Positions 21,715 through 33,654 of a stretch of 64,000 bases of DNA are shown piece by piece (the stretch's first letter is position 1; every line of letters starts with the position of its first letter). The position numbers and the translations under genes were made by a program. Location: NCBI RefSeq assembly GCF_036669915.1, contig NC_089312.1, forward strand, positions 3,479,801 through 3,543,800, in the 5' to 3' direction. The notes beneath the pieces were generated by a model that was not told where the DNA came from, ran no database searches, and saw nothing but the letters and a program-made list of their open reading frames with translations. Source of the DNA: Pocillopora verrucosa. Taxonomy: Eukaryota; Cnidaria; Anthozoa; Scleractinia; Pocilloporidae.

Positions 21715-23190
21715 TTCCTGATAATATTTCAGTTTATTATCATAAGAAACTATCAATCCATATCAAATCTGTAAACTTATCTCCGATGCGTTTTTTGCAT
21801 TGGTACAAGCAACTCTCGGTTCGTTTCAGGTACCAACCATTGTACTTTATCGACTGGGACTGTGCATGGCTTACTTGTTTGAACCAAAACATCAGATATA
21901 ACTAGCCCTTTCGGTCGCTATTGCGATCAGAGATCCCAGAACACTTACTAATTCACTTCAAAGACATTGATCCTTGGCATCTTGAATTTCCAAGAATACA
22001 CCAAGAAAATCGTAACATTGTCATTCGATTTTATGAAACGAGTTCAAAATTTGTAATGGCCACCGCAAAGAGATTCTAAATCTAACGTTTCGGGCGTTAG
22101 CCCCTCGACAGAGTGACTAGCTCGAAACTTCAGCTTTAGCGTATTTTTAAAGTGGGATTGAATGCAGAAAGTTGAAATCGAATTGATAGTCGCGGAAATC
22201 GCTAAAGCACAGCAAAACAATTGGTGATCAGGGTCTGAGATAGTAATTCAGTCTTTGGAGGAGAAACACTCAACAAATAACAAACAACTGCTAAAAAGTC
22301 TGAAAGTGTTGTCCTTCCAAAACTGGTTATGACGATAGTGACGAAACATACGAACTGAAGGCCCTGAACTAAATTCTCTAGGAGTTGTATGCAACAGTTC
22401 TTTCGAAAGGAAGGGAAGATTACAACCTAGCTGAAAGCCTTCATTCGTGTCATTGTTACTGCTACTGACCGTTGCCTAAGAATAAGAGTACAAACGCTTG
22501 ATTATTCGTGCTCGAAGCACGAAAAGCCCGACTACTCCGGCCACAAAACAAAGGCAAGTAGGCGAGCCAGTGAGCCGTGACACGAAATAAACACAACTTT
22601 AGAGAATAAAGAGTCAGTTTTTGCATATATATCATTAACAAGTATCACATGACTTATAGCGTGCAATTTTTGATAAACCAGCTTTTGAAATTATTTCAAA
22701 GACTACATATTGGACTCACCTTGCGGGCTCGAAAAATTTTGTAAGTCTTTAAAAAATGAACTCACACTTATTTATCCCAAATTCAACCCGAAATCATGAG
22801 ATTACCTCACCAAATTACCCCCTTTATTCCTCCGCAACAGTGTACCTAATTTCTATTGGCTCCGCCGGCGTCCTTGCTGCGAACGCCCCTATACCTGACT
22901 GATTAAGAGCAAGTTCATAAAACATTCCTACATTACCGATTGAATACCGGGACCCCGGGTACGGAACGCTCCGAGTTTTGCAATTTGCACTTTTCAATCT
23001 TTTCACGAGAGAGGCAAAAAATATGTAAATCTTGAAACAAGTGACTCACAATGATGGATTCAGACAACGAATACTTTCAAAGCGAAAGTAAATTTTACTT
23101 GAACATAAAGAAAACTATGTTGGTTGTAAAACGCTGAGCAAAGTTTGGAATTCTACCACAAATACTCATTCGCTAAGTCTTTGCAGGTCC
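21715..23190. other. Intergenic with a PLE end at 22050-22180
   Basis: Besides the PLE terminal piece, no gene is visible. A short minus-strand ORF at 22824-23006 has no motif. Confidence 0.45.
22050..22180 (-). repeat. Solo PLE end with decayed hammerhead motif
   Basis: GGCCACCGCAAAG at 22058 matches the 3' ends of PLE copies 1 and 2. The minus strand reads CTGTCGA-GGGGC-TAAC-GCCC-GAAAC-GTT (22083-22116). The core A6 is replaced by U, so cleavage would be impaired. No coding PLE sequence is next to it. Confidence 0.65.
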
Positions 23191-23203
23191 ATTAAATTTG
23201 ATC

Positions 23204-23460
23204 TTTTCTACCATATATTGCACAACAGAAAACGAAGGAATTCAATGATTAAAAGCCGCATTAAATCCCTTGTATCTCTTTTCTACCATATATTGCACAA
23301 CAGAAAACGAAGAAATTCAATGATTGAAAGCCGCTTTAAATCCCTTGCATCTCTGAGAAGGAGTGCCTCATTTGACTTTAGTTTCTTGGTAGAAGAAATA
23401 CAAGATTTACAGACGCCATTGAAGCAAACAAAGAAACACTTTCAAATCTTCAAAACATAA
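23204..23460 (+). CDS. Unassigned small ORF with an internal tandem duplication
   Basis: Open frame of about 80 codons in which a segment of about 66 bp is repeated (ILHNRKRRNSMIKSRIKSL, then ILHNRKRRNSMIESRFKSLA). The repeated unit starts before the ORF, at TTTTCTACCATATATTGCAC (23204 and 23279). The sequence is basic and has no known motif. It may be an exon or chance. Confidence 0.25.
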
Positions 23461-23464
23461 ACTT

Positions 23465-24170
23465 GCATTTACTTACAATGACTTTCCTTGCCTTTTAAAA
23501 CTGAATAGAGATAAATCTCAGAAGGTTAACCGTCATCGGAAATAAAATTTGTACTTATCGACTGAGTGGGAGGGCCGGACGGGGAAAAATTTTGCCCGAG
23601 GTCATGAGGTCCTATCTCAGTCAATAAGGATTTTATTGTATGACCACTGACTAAGTTTTTAAAAAAATCGAAAAGTTTGTGTACCTTAAATAGGACGCGA
23701 TAGACTGGCCCACGCGAGTAAAGAGCAAAACAGAGTCTACAACAAAAAATGTTTTTTATTTTTTCAAGTCAGATTGTGACAGATACTTATAAAATATGAT
23801 TCAAAGTTTGCATGGAAACCTCTTATATTAACTTTACCATTACGAGTAAGGGTCTCTTAAAACTTTTGACCATAAAATCAGTGATAAAAAATGACGTTTC
23901 AACAATACTTCGGTCATTTTTTAAGAGAATGGCAAAACTGGAACAATGAATACATATATGCATGTAAGAAGTACACAAAAATTAAAATTAGCAAGTGTAA
24001 CCGTACCTTGAAAACATATAAAGAAAAAATAATAGGGGGCTAATAGAAAGCTTGTGCACGAATTGAGTCCGATTGTACTTTGAGAGCAGTTCATGAATAA
24101 GAAACATTTCGTAGGCTGGGCAATCAAATCTGTTCGTGCACTTTTTAAAATGCAAAAATTATTTGTAATA
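23465..24170. other. Intergenic, no gene seen
   Basis: No motif found. A GC-rich GAGTGGGAGGGCCGGACGGG block near 23567 stands out from the AT-rich surroundings and may belong to a dispersed repeat. Confidence 0.4.
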
Positions 24171-24174
24171 TCTT

Positions 24175-24320
24175 TTGGAGTCTAAGAATATTTGTCACGA
24201 AAATGCTTGCCAATTGATGAAGAAGAGTTTTTGTGTTCTTGAACACGTTGGTGCAGATGGCGGCGTGTGAAACCAACATAACCTGCAACACACAGGTCAC
24301 ATTCAAATTTGGTTCACAAC
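24175..24320 (-). pseudogene. PLE GIY-YIG fragment, third PLE family
   Basis: The minus strand reads FECDLCVAGYVGFTRRHLHQ, RVQEHKN, then SIGKHFRDKYS and a stop. The CDLC...YVGFT.RHLHQR..EHK pattern is that of PLE-type GIY-YIG domains. Only this short piece is present. Confidence 0.65.
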
Positions 24321-24324
24321 CGGT

Positions 24325-25200
24325 GGCTTAGCTTCTCGCAGTTTGAGATCTCGTTTAGGCTTTTTTTCTCGCTAGACACAAGGGGATTTGAGACCTCGGG
24401 TAGAGTTTATCCCAATACGGACCTCATGGCTGGTGGGTAACATATGTATATATGACAAATTTTGGTTGCTTTCTTATTGGCCTTTTTATACATGACGTAG
24501 GATCCTGTGGGAACTAAGACAGTAATTTGACTAAGAAATATCTTAAAAATGACATCATTATTCCGATTTGCACATCGTTTGAAGATTTCTTCCTCCGCAC
24601 CTCTAAACACCATAGCATGAAATGAAAACTCAAAAGTGCCAATCGATTCAAATCAAATGTATCATTTATGAAACATAGGTTTCAGCAAATTCTTCCTCAG
24701 TATATAACCAGGGGAAAGAGAGCCTGGTCACCCCCTCTGCCCTTTGTTACCTATCCTGGGTTGTAACATTTTGTTAGAGCTAACGTCTCTGTTCCTACAG
24801 ATCAATTTAGCTGGGCGCCCAATCTACGTATGTGCATGACTAGGTGGCGTGCTTTCAGGCTCTCAGCCGAATCAAGTTGTCTCACACGAGTTACAAGAAG
24901 AAGTTCAAAACAAAATAAATTGAGGATACCCTTATTTGAATAACCCTCGTGTTCGAAAAGTCTTGAGATTTCCTTTCCCTCTTGTTTTTTCCTTTTAGAT
25001 TTCTATAAGCGTTTCAAGTTTTTTCGCTTGTTTTGCGATTCAGCCGTTGTTTCCTATGTTTTCCTTTGACTTGTTACGCCGGCGGAAATTGGTGCACGGC
25101 CGGCCAGGACTGATCCCGTCGCACATGCCCTACGTTTTACCACTGTGTTCCCGTTACGAACTGAACGTTTGAAAGAAGCCAGGATGTTAATTTAAAAAAA
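24325..25200. other. Intergenic, no gene seen
   Basis: No repeat or coding motif that I can assign. A 70-codon plus-strand ORF at 25207-25419, just after, also lacks motifs. Confidence 0.45.
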
Positions 25201-25600
25201 TTAAAAATGCAGTACACAACAGATTTTTACCCGAAAATCAGGCTAAGTCCTTCATCTTCAAACGCAGTAAGCTATTATGGAAAACAAGTACGGTCAAGAT
25301 ACCTTAATGAATCACCCAGACTAAAAACATATAAATATTGGATAAAAGGTATTGAAGAAATTTACGTAGACTCTGTCGGCCATGGCAAATTTGGACAATT
25401 AGACTCTTTAGGCAAATGAATTTAGACATGATAGCAGTTAGACTTTCTTTCGTGAGCAGAAGTGGTGTTCACTTTCTTAGTGTCGGTAGAGTCATTTCGA
25501 AGTTGATAACTTCATTTGGGTCGCATTGATAAGGAAACTAGCAACAGACCGCGACACACTTTTACGAAAGGCACCAGCACATCTCGACTTGTCAGTCTTC

Positions 25601-25606
<6 letters not shown>

Positions 25607-25644
<38 letters not shown>

Positions 25645-25760
25645 GGTAACAAGGTAATTTGGTAATATCAACTAAGTTGAAATTGTAAATTGGCCACCGT
25701 AAAGAATTGAAAACCAATTTACAATTTCGTCTTAGTTGATATTACCAAATTACCTTGTCA
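25607..25760. repeat. PLE end folded into a long hairpin
   Basis: AAGGTAATTTGGTAATATCA at about 25652 begins an arm of about 43 bp that pairs with 25716-25757; the spacer contains GGCCACCGTAAAG, a PLE 3'-end signature. The preceding AGTTTCTAAAG...TGCTGCGTCGGTGG matches, in reverse, the sequence following the PLE ends at 32655 and 35420. So this is a PLE terminal region with an added inverted piece. Confidence 0.7.
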
Positions 25761-25764
25761 GTTT

Positions 25765-27210
25765 TCAGTCTTCTTTAATCTTTCAGTTCTATAGGACGAT
25801 CTTACATCGAATCCTGTTCAATTTGGGTAGCTATTACTCTGTTCTGTTTCTCAACTTTGGTTCTCACTCATTGATTCCCACTGATTACTTCTCACTGACT
25901 GCTCATTAAACTCTGATGTACATGCTTATAATTATAAGCATCAGCGGTAAGCATGGGTGGGCGTGCTAGCTGACTGTTCTTGGAGAGTTAAACATTTGTT
26001 ACCAGAACAATGATCCAAACAATTTTACAATAATCTCACTGATGCACAACACCACGCCTAACGCTTCCGATCAACTGAATCAATCTGTGACTGCGTAAGC
26101 TAACAGAAGAGCTTTTTTGTGGGTCCAAAGCAAGGCTCTTGGACAAACTAAGCACCTCCAGTAATGGAAGTTAGGTAAAACAGTCACAAGAGGAAATTCA
26201 TCGCGAAGCTCGAACCTAAATAACTTTGGACTTCGAGTGTTATCCCCACTTCATGAGTGCTTTAGCCGCTTCCTGGGTGCTTCACAACAGAACGGAGCAC
26301 AGTTATTTGTTTTTTATATAGAATCCGTTAAATTCCCCACGCATTACTTCCAATTTTCAAAACAAACTATAATTCCCAAAGCGAACAACATTGTCGACAG
26401 CATGGTCTGTACTCTCATAAAGCAGGCTACTAAAAGCCAATCAGAATCCTTGTTATATATGTCCGAGTAATCTGATTAGTGAAAAAGATTAAAGCTGTCA
26501 AAAATGTCAAACCAAAGCTCACAATCTGCAATATTTCACAAACTGAAATGGTTGGGCAGGTCGAATTTAACACTTATGCTTGAAGATTTTTGTCTTAATA
26601 CGGATCTGAAAGTGAAACGTTCAGTGAAATCCGACCGAATTGTGGCTCGTATAAACACGCCAGTTTTTTCATATGACAGTTAGAAAACAAACTCTTCAAG
26701 GCGTGCTTTTTATGGATGAACGGCGGCCGGAACATGAAGATTGCTCGGGATGACAGCGCCATAAAATTCGGCTGCTGTGACTGATGTGGCCCTCACCTCA
26801 ACGCATCGGAAAGGATATCAGAGCAAGCTCTTAGTTCATTTTACTCGAAAGGCGAACGATATTTCTGACAGAAAACTAAATTAAACTCGCCCGTCCGTAA
26901 TTAGCAAATCTATCTTCTACATCGTGTGAGGAACCCAGGTCTGATAAGCTTCTAACTTCTGCTGGGCTTCCTTGCCACATTACTTATACATGACCCTAAA
27001 TTGTAATTTTATCTGGATTAAGTATAGATTGTTGTGTAGTGATATTATTATAGTTATTATTTTAGATTGTTGTAAACAACTCTAATTTATCTTTGTACGT
27101 GTATGTTTGTAAGTGGCAAATAAATAAACAAATAAATAAATAAATAAATAAATAAAAGATAAAAAGAATAAAATAAATATATACAGTTGGAAAGTCATAT
27201 AATCATGTAG
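25765..27210. other. Intergenic; (AAAT)n at 27118-27160
   Basis: No gene motif. An imperfect AAAT/AAAC tetranucleotide repeat of about 40 bp at 27118-27160 lies 100 bp before the start of the duplicated peptide-gene segment. Confidence 0.5.
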
Positions 27211-27313
27211 TTGCTTAAATTGGCCCAAAACCTAGCATTTTTTGGCAACAAAACATATCGTAGGTTAAACACGATTTACGTAACATTCCTATGAATGATG
27301 AGTGTTGAACAAA

Positions 27314-28292
27314 ATGATGTACTCTGTCAATGTACTTTTGGGATTAATTTGCTTATTGTTGTTGGGTGTCATGGCCCTAACTGAATTTACACGTTGTAAA
27401 GAGTATATACGTTACACAATTACAAGCACATCCGTCCTTTCCACTGCCAGCTGCAAGGAAAAGTTATCTTTGTTTCATTCACCAATGAACAGTGTGTCAT
27501 GTGATTTGATCTATTTTCGATTCTTTGTCTCGTGCTGAGCTAAAGAAAGGTGCGGATAATAAAGAAAGATGAAACTTTATTGTATGCTACTAATAATATA
27601 CACGAAAAAATTACACGCTTCTGATTGGCTGAAAATTAGTGCATTCTCATGTTACACGAGTGCAAAGTTGTAACGCAAGTGCAAATTACATGTACAAATA
27701 GGGCTAGTGGGCACACTATCAAAATTTTTTGTCTAATTTGAAAAATTTACTTGTGCTTATTAACTTGAAGTCATTTTATTACTTATATAAACACAGTACA
27801 TGTCAGAACACCACAAGGAAAGGGAGGAAAAGGGTTTTATTTCATCAAAATGTCCATATTTTCATGTTTTCAGACATGAAAAAAAATTGTTCAATAGGAG
27901 GTTAAGGTTTTTAAAAAGAATATTTTAATTATGTGTATGGAAACATAGAGTTAGATTTCGCTTATGGATGCAGAGATGAGAGAAAGATAAGATGGTAATA
28001 CTTCTTTCTTTATTCCATTTTTCTGTCTAATGATAATTTTGTGGCTTGTTTGTTTGTTTTTTTAAGCATCAGAGGTGATTCTTGTATGCTTTTATGTTTC
28101 AGGTTGTTTTTTGGCCGAGAGTACTGTAATGTTTCAGAGATTGGCATTTTCCAAGGTTGCCGCAATGATAAGGTTTACAAGTCCGCCTCTCACGATCTTT
28201 GCCCTATTGACAAACTGGAGGTAGGAGACTGTACTCTAGGGATATGTGGATGCCATACGACTGACAATGGCGGCAATGCTTTGTGTAGATAA
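27314..28292 (+). CDS. Two-exon gene for a small secreted cysteine-rich peptide, copy A
   Basis: Exon 1 is 27314-27402: a start MMYSVN, a strong hydrophobic signal-peptide core and one Cys after it; donor GTATAT. Exon 2 is 28103-28292 after TTTATGTTTCAG and ends in TAA. Exon 1 ends in phase 2 and exon 2 starts with the completing G, so the junction holds the frame; the product would be 92 residues. Exon 2 holds seven cysteines, ending with ICGCH and a final Cys one residue before the stop; with the one from exon 1 this gives eight in the mature part, enough for four disulfides. Size and Cys count resemble secreted cnidarian defence or toxin-like peptides, but I cannot assign a family. A damaged relative lies at 62381. 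Confidence 0.6.
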
Positions 28293-28299
28293 ATACAAC

Positions 28300-29315
28300 A
28301 TGTTGAACGCCACAAATCGAATACGCATTTAATCTGTTTGCCATATAAGCCAATATTTAGATGTAAAGATATAAAGATGTTTAGATATGCATATGTGTAG
28401 ATGTGATTCAACCGAAATAGATAATTAATATCTAAATACAAATATATCAACAGCAACAAGAACGACAAAGCTACATGAAATAGAAACAAACTTACGGCTG
28501 TTTCACAGTCAGGGGTACCTTTTTGAGGTCAGGAAGGGTCAAAATAAAATTTCATGTTTCAAGAAATAAAAGTAATTTGTAGGTAACTTTATGCCTAGGG
28601 TATATTGTCCTGAAATATCTTTGGACAAACTGCCTTATTCCCATTTAAAGAGGTCACTGCTTAAGAGTGACCTTTGAGGGGGTACGGACACTACATTCTT
28701 ATTTCCCCATAAGTTCTTCATGAAGATTAAATTTTGTCTTTAATGCATCTAGTTTTCACATGTCCCTATAGTAAAAAATTTAGGAGCACTATTTTTGATA
28801 GAAAAACAGTTATCTTTCAAATTTAATTACATCTGCAATTTATTTGGAAAACTGTAGTGTAACTACAAAAGCAATGAAAGATATTCGATGAAAGCAACTA
28901 ACATTCAATCATGTACAGTGAAAATAGTTTCAAAGACCAAGGATAACTTAATGACATAAGTTCTGAGATATCAGTTTTGGAGAAAATCTAAATGTTTTGT
29001 TTAGATTAGAAGCAGAAAATGAGTAAAGATCTGACTAACATCTGGTCATGTTGAGGGGTATGGATACTACAACACCATCCTTCCGTAAAGGAAAACTATA
29101 ATAATAATTAGTAGGAACTTCATTGACACACAATGGAATCGAGTAAACTAACTTCACTCTGGATTTAAAAATTAGAGCTAACTGAAGTCTACACAAAGTG
29201 AGGTCATGTCCTTCAACCTAGTTACTAAACAACAGTTTCCAGTCTATTAAAAATTGTAATTTCCTCCTAACAAAGAAGGCACGCCTTAAAGTAATCATGA
29301 TCTGCCATCAAAAAG
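28300..29315. other. Intergenic, no gene seen
   Basis: AT-rich, no motif. The phrase GGGG-TA-GGA-CACTAC recurs near 28679, 29056 and 30431 (GGGGTATGGACACTGCAC), hinting at a diverged repeat family. Confidence 0.4.
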
Positions 29316-29319
29316 TCAT

Positions 29320-29910
29320 TAGCTCATTCGTAACTTTTAACTTTAACCATATCTTTTGCTGTAAAACAGAATTGCTCCCTCTTGTTGACCAGTGTAGGAA
29401 AGCTAACAAAACACATTATGTTGTCGATTGGCTCCCAGGACTCATCTTTTAGTTCTTTTAGGGTTCGCCAGACGTAAAGATCATTGCCAGGGTGCGGTAT
29501 GTTCTTTATCTTGGCATTGAATACCTTGTTCACAGCCCTTTTGCTTCCTTTTTTTTTGGCATTTTTCGCTGGCTTCTTATTGATTTGCCGCTGATGATCT
29601 ACCAGGTTTGGCCAACTTTGTTACCTGATATTCCTTTTTCTTCTCCCTATATATTTAAATCCCGAGCCTTTTTTGTTCTCTTTCTGTCTTCTTAACAACT
29701 GGTGGTCCTCAAGGTACTCCTTCTGAGCCTGTCTACTCTTTTTCTTTCTTTCTCTATCTTTTTGATGTGCTTCAGCGAGATGGACAGGCTCTTCCTTAAT
29801 TCTTGCCCTTTGCCTTTGCTTCTTAAGTGTATTCTGGCTCATCTGTCTATCCTTACCATTTTCACTGTTTGCCCTCCTCCTTTCCTTGTTTTGATCTCTT
29901 AAATACACCC
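29320..29910 (-). pseudogene. Remnant of a Lys/Arg-rich protein
   Basis: Two minus-strand readings in order: a very basic one (29621-29908) with KDRERKKKSRQAQKEYLEDH, then 29324-29533 with NDLYVWRTLKELKDESWEPI and CFTAKDMVKV. Basic, coiled-coil-prone N-termini followed by a conserved aromatic segment occur in multi-copy cnidarian proteins, but I cannot name the family. A stop separates the two halves. Confidence 0.35.
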
Positions 29911-29914
29911 TAAA

Positions 29915-31430
29915 AAGCTGGAATTTGATCGCAGTCTACACTGTGAAAGCAGGCATGCTCAGTGCACAATGCCACGGTAAACGTCACTCTCATGTAAGGC
30001 CTGTTAACTTATATATGGTCACTCGGGTGTCTTATTAAATGAGACCTTCTAGCATTCTTGTAATATGAAGGTTCTTTGAGATATCATGGTATGAAAGATG
30101 TTCAGTATCAAGCTGATCATGAGTAAAGGGTTTCATTTATTAACCAGCCATATTTTCTAGCTGTTATCAGCAGTCTAAAATGTTGTTGCAGCAGTCAAGA
30201 ATGCCCTTTTGCAGAGAAAATCCAAGTTTCTGGTTAATATACATTTCGCTCTACCATTTGACTATTTATAACACATCATATTGGTAAAAATGGTAATTTA
30301 AATCATTGAATATTTTCTTACTTATTAGTGACAGCAGTCTTATTTATAAATTCTTACAAGTGACAACTCTCCTCGTAAAATGTATACCTTTATTAGATGA
30401 ATTTCAATAACATTCAGAGAGATAACAGTAGGGGTATGGACACTGCACAATTTTTTGTGAAATCTTAGGCTTCAATTTCAACAACCACATATAGCAAGCT
30501 GAAATTGTTTCAATCAAGTTCATACTTCTTTTTCCAATTTGCTATTAGGAAAACCAATCCTTTTATCTCAAATTTGTTGAGTTTACAAAAGTTTCTCAAA
30601 GATTTTCATACATCCAGTATTAATAGTTATTGTCAAAGACAAGATAATATGTAACAATAGTCAGTTTGCAGATTAACTACTGGTAACTGTAAAATTCAAA
30701 TGATTATTCCTTTCTGTTCATAGTGAGAGTAAGGGAAGGGGTTCAGCAATGTATCCTGCACTCATTTGTTACGTAGGTGGGTGATATTTTCAAAGTAAGT
30801 TTTCCTTCTCATCTTGTATTAAAATATTAATGTCACACTGCAACAGTGTGATTAGAGCATTTTTAACTACACAATTCTTCATAATTCTGCCAAATTGTGA
30901 CGGATTTCCACCATTTTTTTATTTTGTTCAGCAAAAGATTCTTTTTCATACAACACATTTGCTGCTTGTTACCAGTTTAAAAATAAAAGCTTGTAACATC
31001 ACACAAGTAAAAAGGGTACACTCGATTGTGAAACAGCCGTTACAATTTGTGGCACAATCAGGTCCAGTAGTAAAACTCTTAAACAAAAGCAACATGGCGC
31101 TAGCAAAGACTACCAAAACAATTGACTTAGTTGAGATCAACTAGCCATTAGAATTATCTAACGACAACAATGCTTATACTGGCGAGAAATAAATCGCTAC
31201 TGGCGTTATGTAATTCTTACACAACCTTACGCAAAAACGCAAACTTAATTGAATAGAAACAGAACATCACAATAGTAGTTCAATTGAAAGAAAAACTATA
31301 TAAAATCATTTTGCAGTTATTGTCAATAAATAGAAATTCAAATTTTAGTTGCCACACTTTGTGTCAAGGACTTAGCTGGTAGCCAGCAATATCTCAAGCC
31401 CGTAGAAACGATTAGTTTTTAACGGTTATG
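29915..31430. other. Intergenic, no gene seen
   Basis: AT-rich. A 104-codon plus ORF at 30830-31144 is open but shows no motif and is mirrored by a minus-strand ORF; I take both as chance. Confidence 0.45.
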
Positions 31431-31493
31431 ACGTTCCTTTCGCCATAGGGTGCCACAACCCCACAACCCTTCAACTCTGAAGTTTCTTTACTA

Positions 31494-31957
31494 GGGTGGC
31501 AAAGGAGGGGGGGGGGGAGGGGTTTCGACCACACATCACGCCGAATTTTTCTATCAAATCACGCATCACGGAGAAAGTCGTTAACCAATCACGCGTCACG
31601 TAAAAAGAGTTAGTGCGCTAAGCTAGTACCGTAAGATTTCAACCTATCGGATGTTATTAAAAATTATATTGCATCCACCGTTTTTTGTCTTGGAATGAAT
31701 TGCATCTTACTCATCATATTGCTTTTTGTTAGGCAAACAAAGATCACTTTCTTTTTGAAACTAGACGCTCCGAGAGCGTTTACTCGTCTGAGCATCCTAT
31801 AGTCATCATAGTTTATTGTTCAATAAGTCAGTCGTCGTGGTTTGGACAACGTTTTCGTAGTTTGAACTCATTTATGTCTCACCAGTTATTCCGCAGGATC
31901 TAGTATGAACTTTGCCAATTTGCCATCACGCGTCACACAAAAACCCTTCGCCACCCT
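31494..31957. mobile_element. MITE with poly-G run, present only in unit A
   Basis: Starts AGGGTGGCAAAGG and ends CCTTCGCCACCCT, inverted repeats of about 13 bp. Its G-rich start includes a run of 12 G with flanking GGAGG. Unit B has the joined flanks TTTCTTTACAAGTATGAGTG with no insert, which serves as a natural empty site. Confidence 0.75.
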
Positions 31958-32282
31958 TTAGTGTGAGTGCTCTTGTGGGAGTCACATATAGACCTATGAC
32001 CTGTCTGCCACTGCAGTGGAATCATACAAGATTGTGGGTATCTAACATCTCATTGTTCTTGTAACAACAGCATGATTTGACATAGGATAATGGGATAGGA
32101 AGGGGCAGTGATGTTTTTGTAGAAAATCATATTCATTCGGTAGCTGCAGTTTAAACGTTGTTTTTTCTCCAAAAATACTAACGCGGACTAGTAAGAGGCA
32201 CCCTTGAAGCATGAACCCTGCCCATAGGATAGCCTGTGACGCTTATTAAAATCTAATCTGAATTGATATTTGTGTTTGGCAG

Positions 32283-32573
32283 AGTAAGTGGTGGTTAAAT
32301 ATGGCCAGTGAAGCCGAAAGAGATGGATTTGATGGTGCCATATCAAGTGCTGCAGCTCCTGCCTTGAGAATGTGGCTACCTTTTTGGGGTGGGATAGAGG
32401 CTAATGATACTTGGGCAGCTAGAATATTGGCGTTCTTCATCCCCATTGTTATAATTTTACCCCTCGCATATTTGGTATGGGCTTTTTACAATTTCATTTT
32501 CTGTCTGCTGGCTTTTAACATAGAATCAGCGAATAGAAATGAAGCACGAGCACTAGCACTGAAGTCGAAATAA
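32283..32573 (+). CDS. Single-pass membrane ORF in unit A (possible exon)
   Basis: Open from an acceptor TTTGGCAG at 32282 to TAA at 32571; the first Met is at 32301, giving 90 residues. From the Met: an Ala-rich start, MWLPFWGGIEANDTWAARIL at 24-43, a hydrophobic stretch of about 42-72 (one long or two short membrane segments), and a polar tail. The last codons and the stop lie inside the PLE terminal sequence. The related ORF in unit B keeps GGIE.ND.W.ARILA. I do not recognise a family; it could be the membrane exon of a receptor or a short pseudo-exon. Confidence 0.4.
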   Translation, partial: SKWWLNMASEAERDGFDGAISSAAAPALRMWLPFWGGIEANDTWAARILAFFIPIVIILPLAYLVWAFYNFIFCLLAFNIESANRNEARALALKSK

Positions 32574-32665
32574 CACGAAACGTTAGAAACTCTTAACGGT
32601 GGCCAGTTTACGTTATCAACTCAGTTGATAATACTAAATTACCCTGTTATTACTCTCTCTCCAAC
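32555..32665 (+). repeat. PLE end with decayed hammerhead, unit A
   Basis: CTGAAGT at 32559-32565 and GAAACGTT at 32577-32584 are the core halves; the expected stem II between them is destroyed, and position A9 is U. GGTGGCCAGTTTACG and ATCAACTCAGTTGATAATAC follow, as in other PLE ends here but on the plus strand. Confidence 0.65.
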
Positions 32666-33354
32666 GCAGCACCATAGTTTATTTATTTATTTATTTAGAA
32701 ACTTACTCCCTTTATTCATCTGAACATAAGAGGCTGGTCATTATTTCTCGCCTGGGTTGAGGGGGGTAATGTAACGATAAGATTTTTAGTCATCGAGTTT
32801 TTGTGCTAACTATGTATAAAATTCAGCGTGAAACCGGGAGATTTTGCCAAGCTCAGCAAAGCGTGCATGCTATTAGTTCCAATTCAATCAGCCGTAAACA
32901 GTCCTTATTTGGTCATAACTGTAATAGGTGTTAAACTGTAACCGTCGCCTGTCGTGGCCTTTAGTTTAGTTGTTATCTACCTGAGCTTTTTGGAAGTGAT
33001 TAATCTTGTAAAAGGCGAAATTCCTTTCTAGCCAGTCGTTGTATTAGATTACGTGATCCTTTAGATAATTCATAGCATTACCTAATCCTTTATACCTCAG
33101 GCTTACATGCAACTGTTTTGTTAATTTTCTCTGGTCAGGACCATTTCAGGTCAGAAAAATCAGTAGTTGGGTGAAGCTCAGTATTACTTGCAGATTAAAC
33201 TTACGTTGGAGCCAAATTTGTTGTTGTTCAATTCATTGTCTCAATAGATTCCAGCCTTCCCGCAGCCAGTGAGTGTCCCCAGGAAAAGCCCTTTCCAAAC
33301 GAAGGTTTTCACTGTTTTCACAGTAAGATTTGATTGATTTTGTATGTGTTACAA

Positions 33355-33650
33355 TGAAGACTATCTGATCCCCCCATAAGGCTCTGTAATATTATAACGA
33401 CGCTCTCCACCCCCTCCCGTTGGGAATTAATTTTCTATAATTTTCCCTCTAAACTCTCTGAGAGACTCCTAAACTCTGTTCGCGACGACTGATCCCCCTT
33501 CCCCCCTCTTGAAAACCATGTGATCCCCCAAAATCCTCCGAAGTCCTCCTTCGGGAGACGAGTAAGACTGGTTCCTAAGCTGGTCTAAAAGAAGCAGAAC
33601 GCACTAATCTTACAAAACTGCGCCAACTGCAATCATTTTTCTATTGTGAA
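33355..33650. repeat. Dispersed GATCCCCC-rich repeat, copy 1
   Basis: Begins near CTGATCCCCCCATAAGGCTC and ends near TTCACTTTTTAGC. It matches 39665-39950 (GGCTCTGTAATATT, GAGTAAGACTGGTTCCTAA and CAGTCATTTTT-type blocks) and less closely 38790-39040. No coding capacity seen. Confidence 0.65.
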
Positions 33651-33654
33651 AGAA

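Larger units (their letters stand above)
31433..33320. repeat. Segmental duplication, unit A
   Basis: Matches 34759-36280 in the same orientation over most of its length: the GTTCCTTTCGCCA start, ACATATAGACCTATGACCTG, the membrane ORF, the PLE end, and CCTTCCCGCAGCCAG near the right edge. Unit A has an extra 460-bp MITE (31494-31957) that unit B lacks. Confidence 0.85.

Noticed and set aside
30830..31144. 104-codon plus ORF
   Set aside because: No recognisable domain and a similar-length ORF on the opposite strand; no support.
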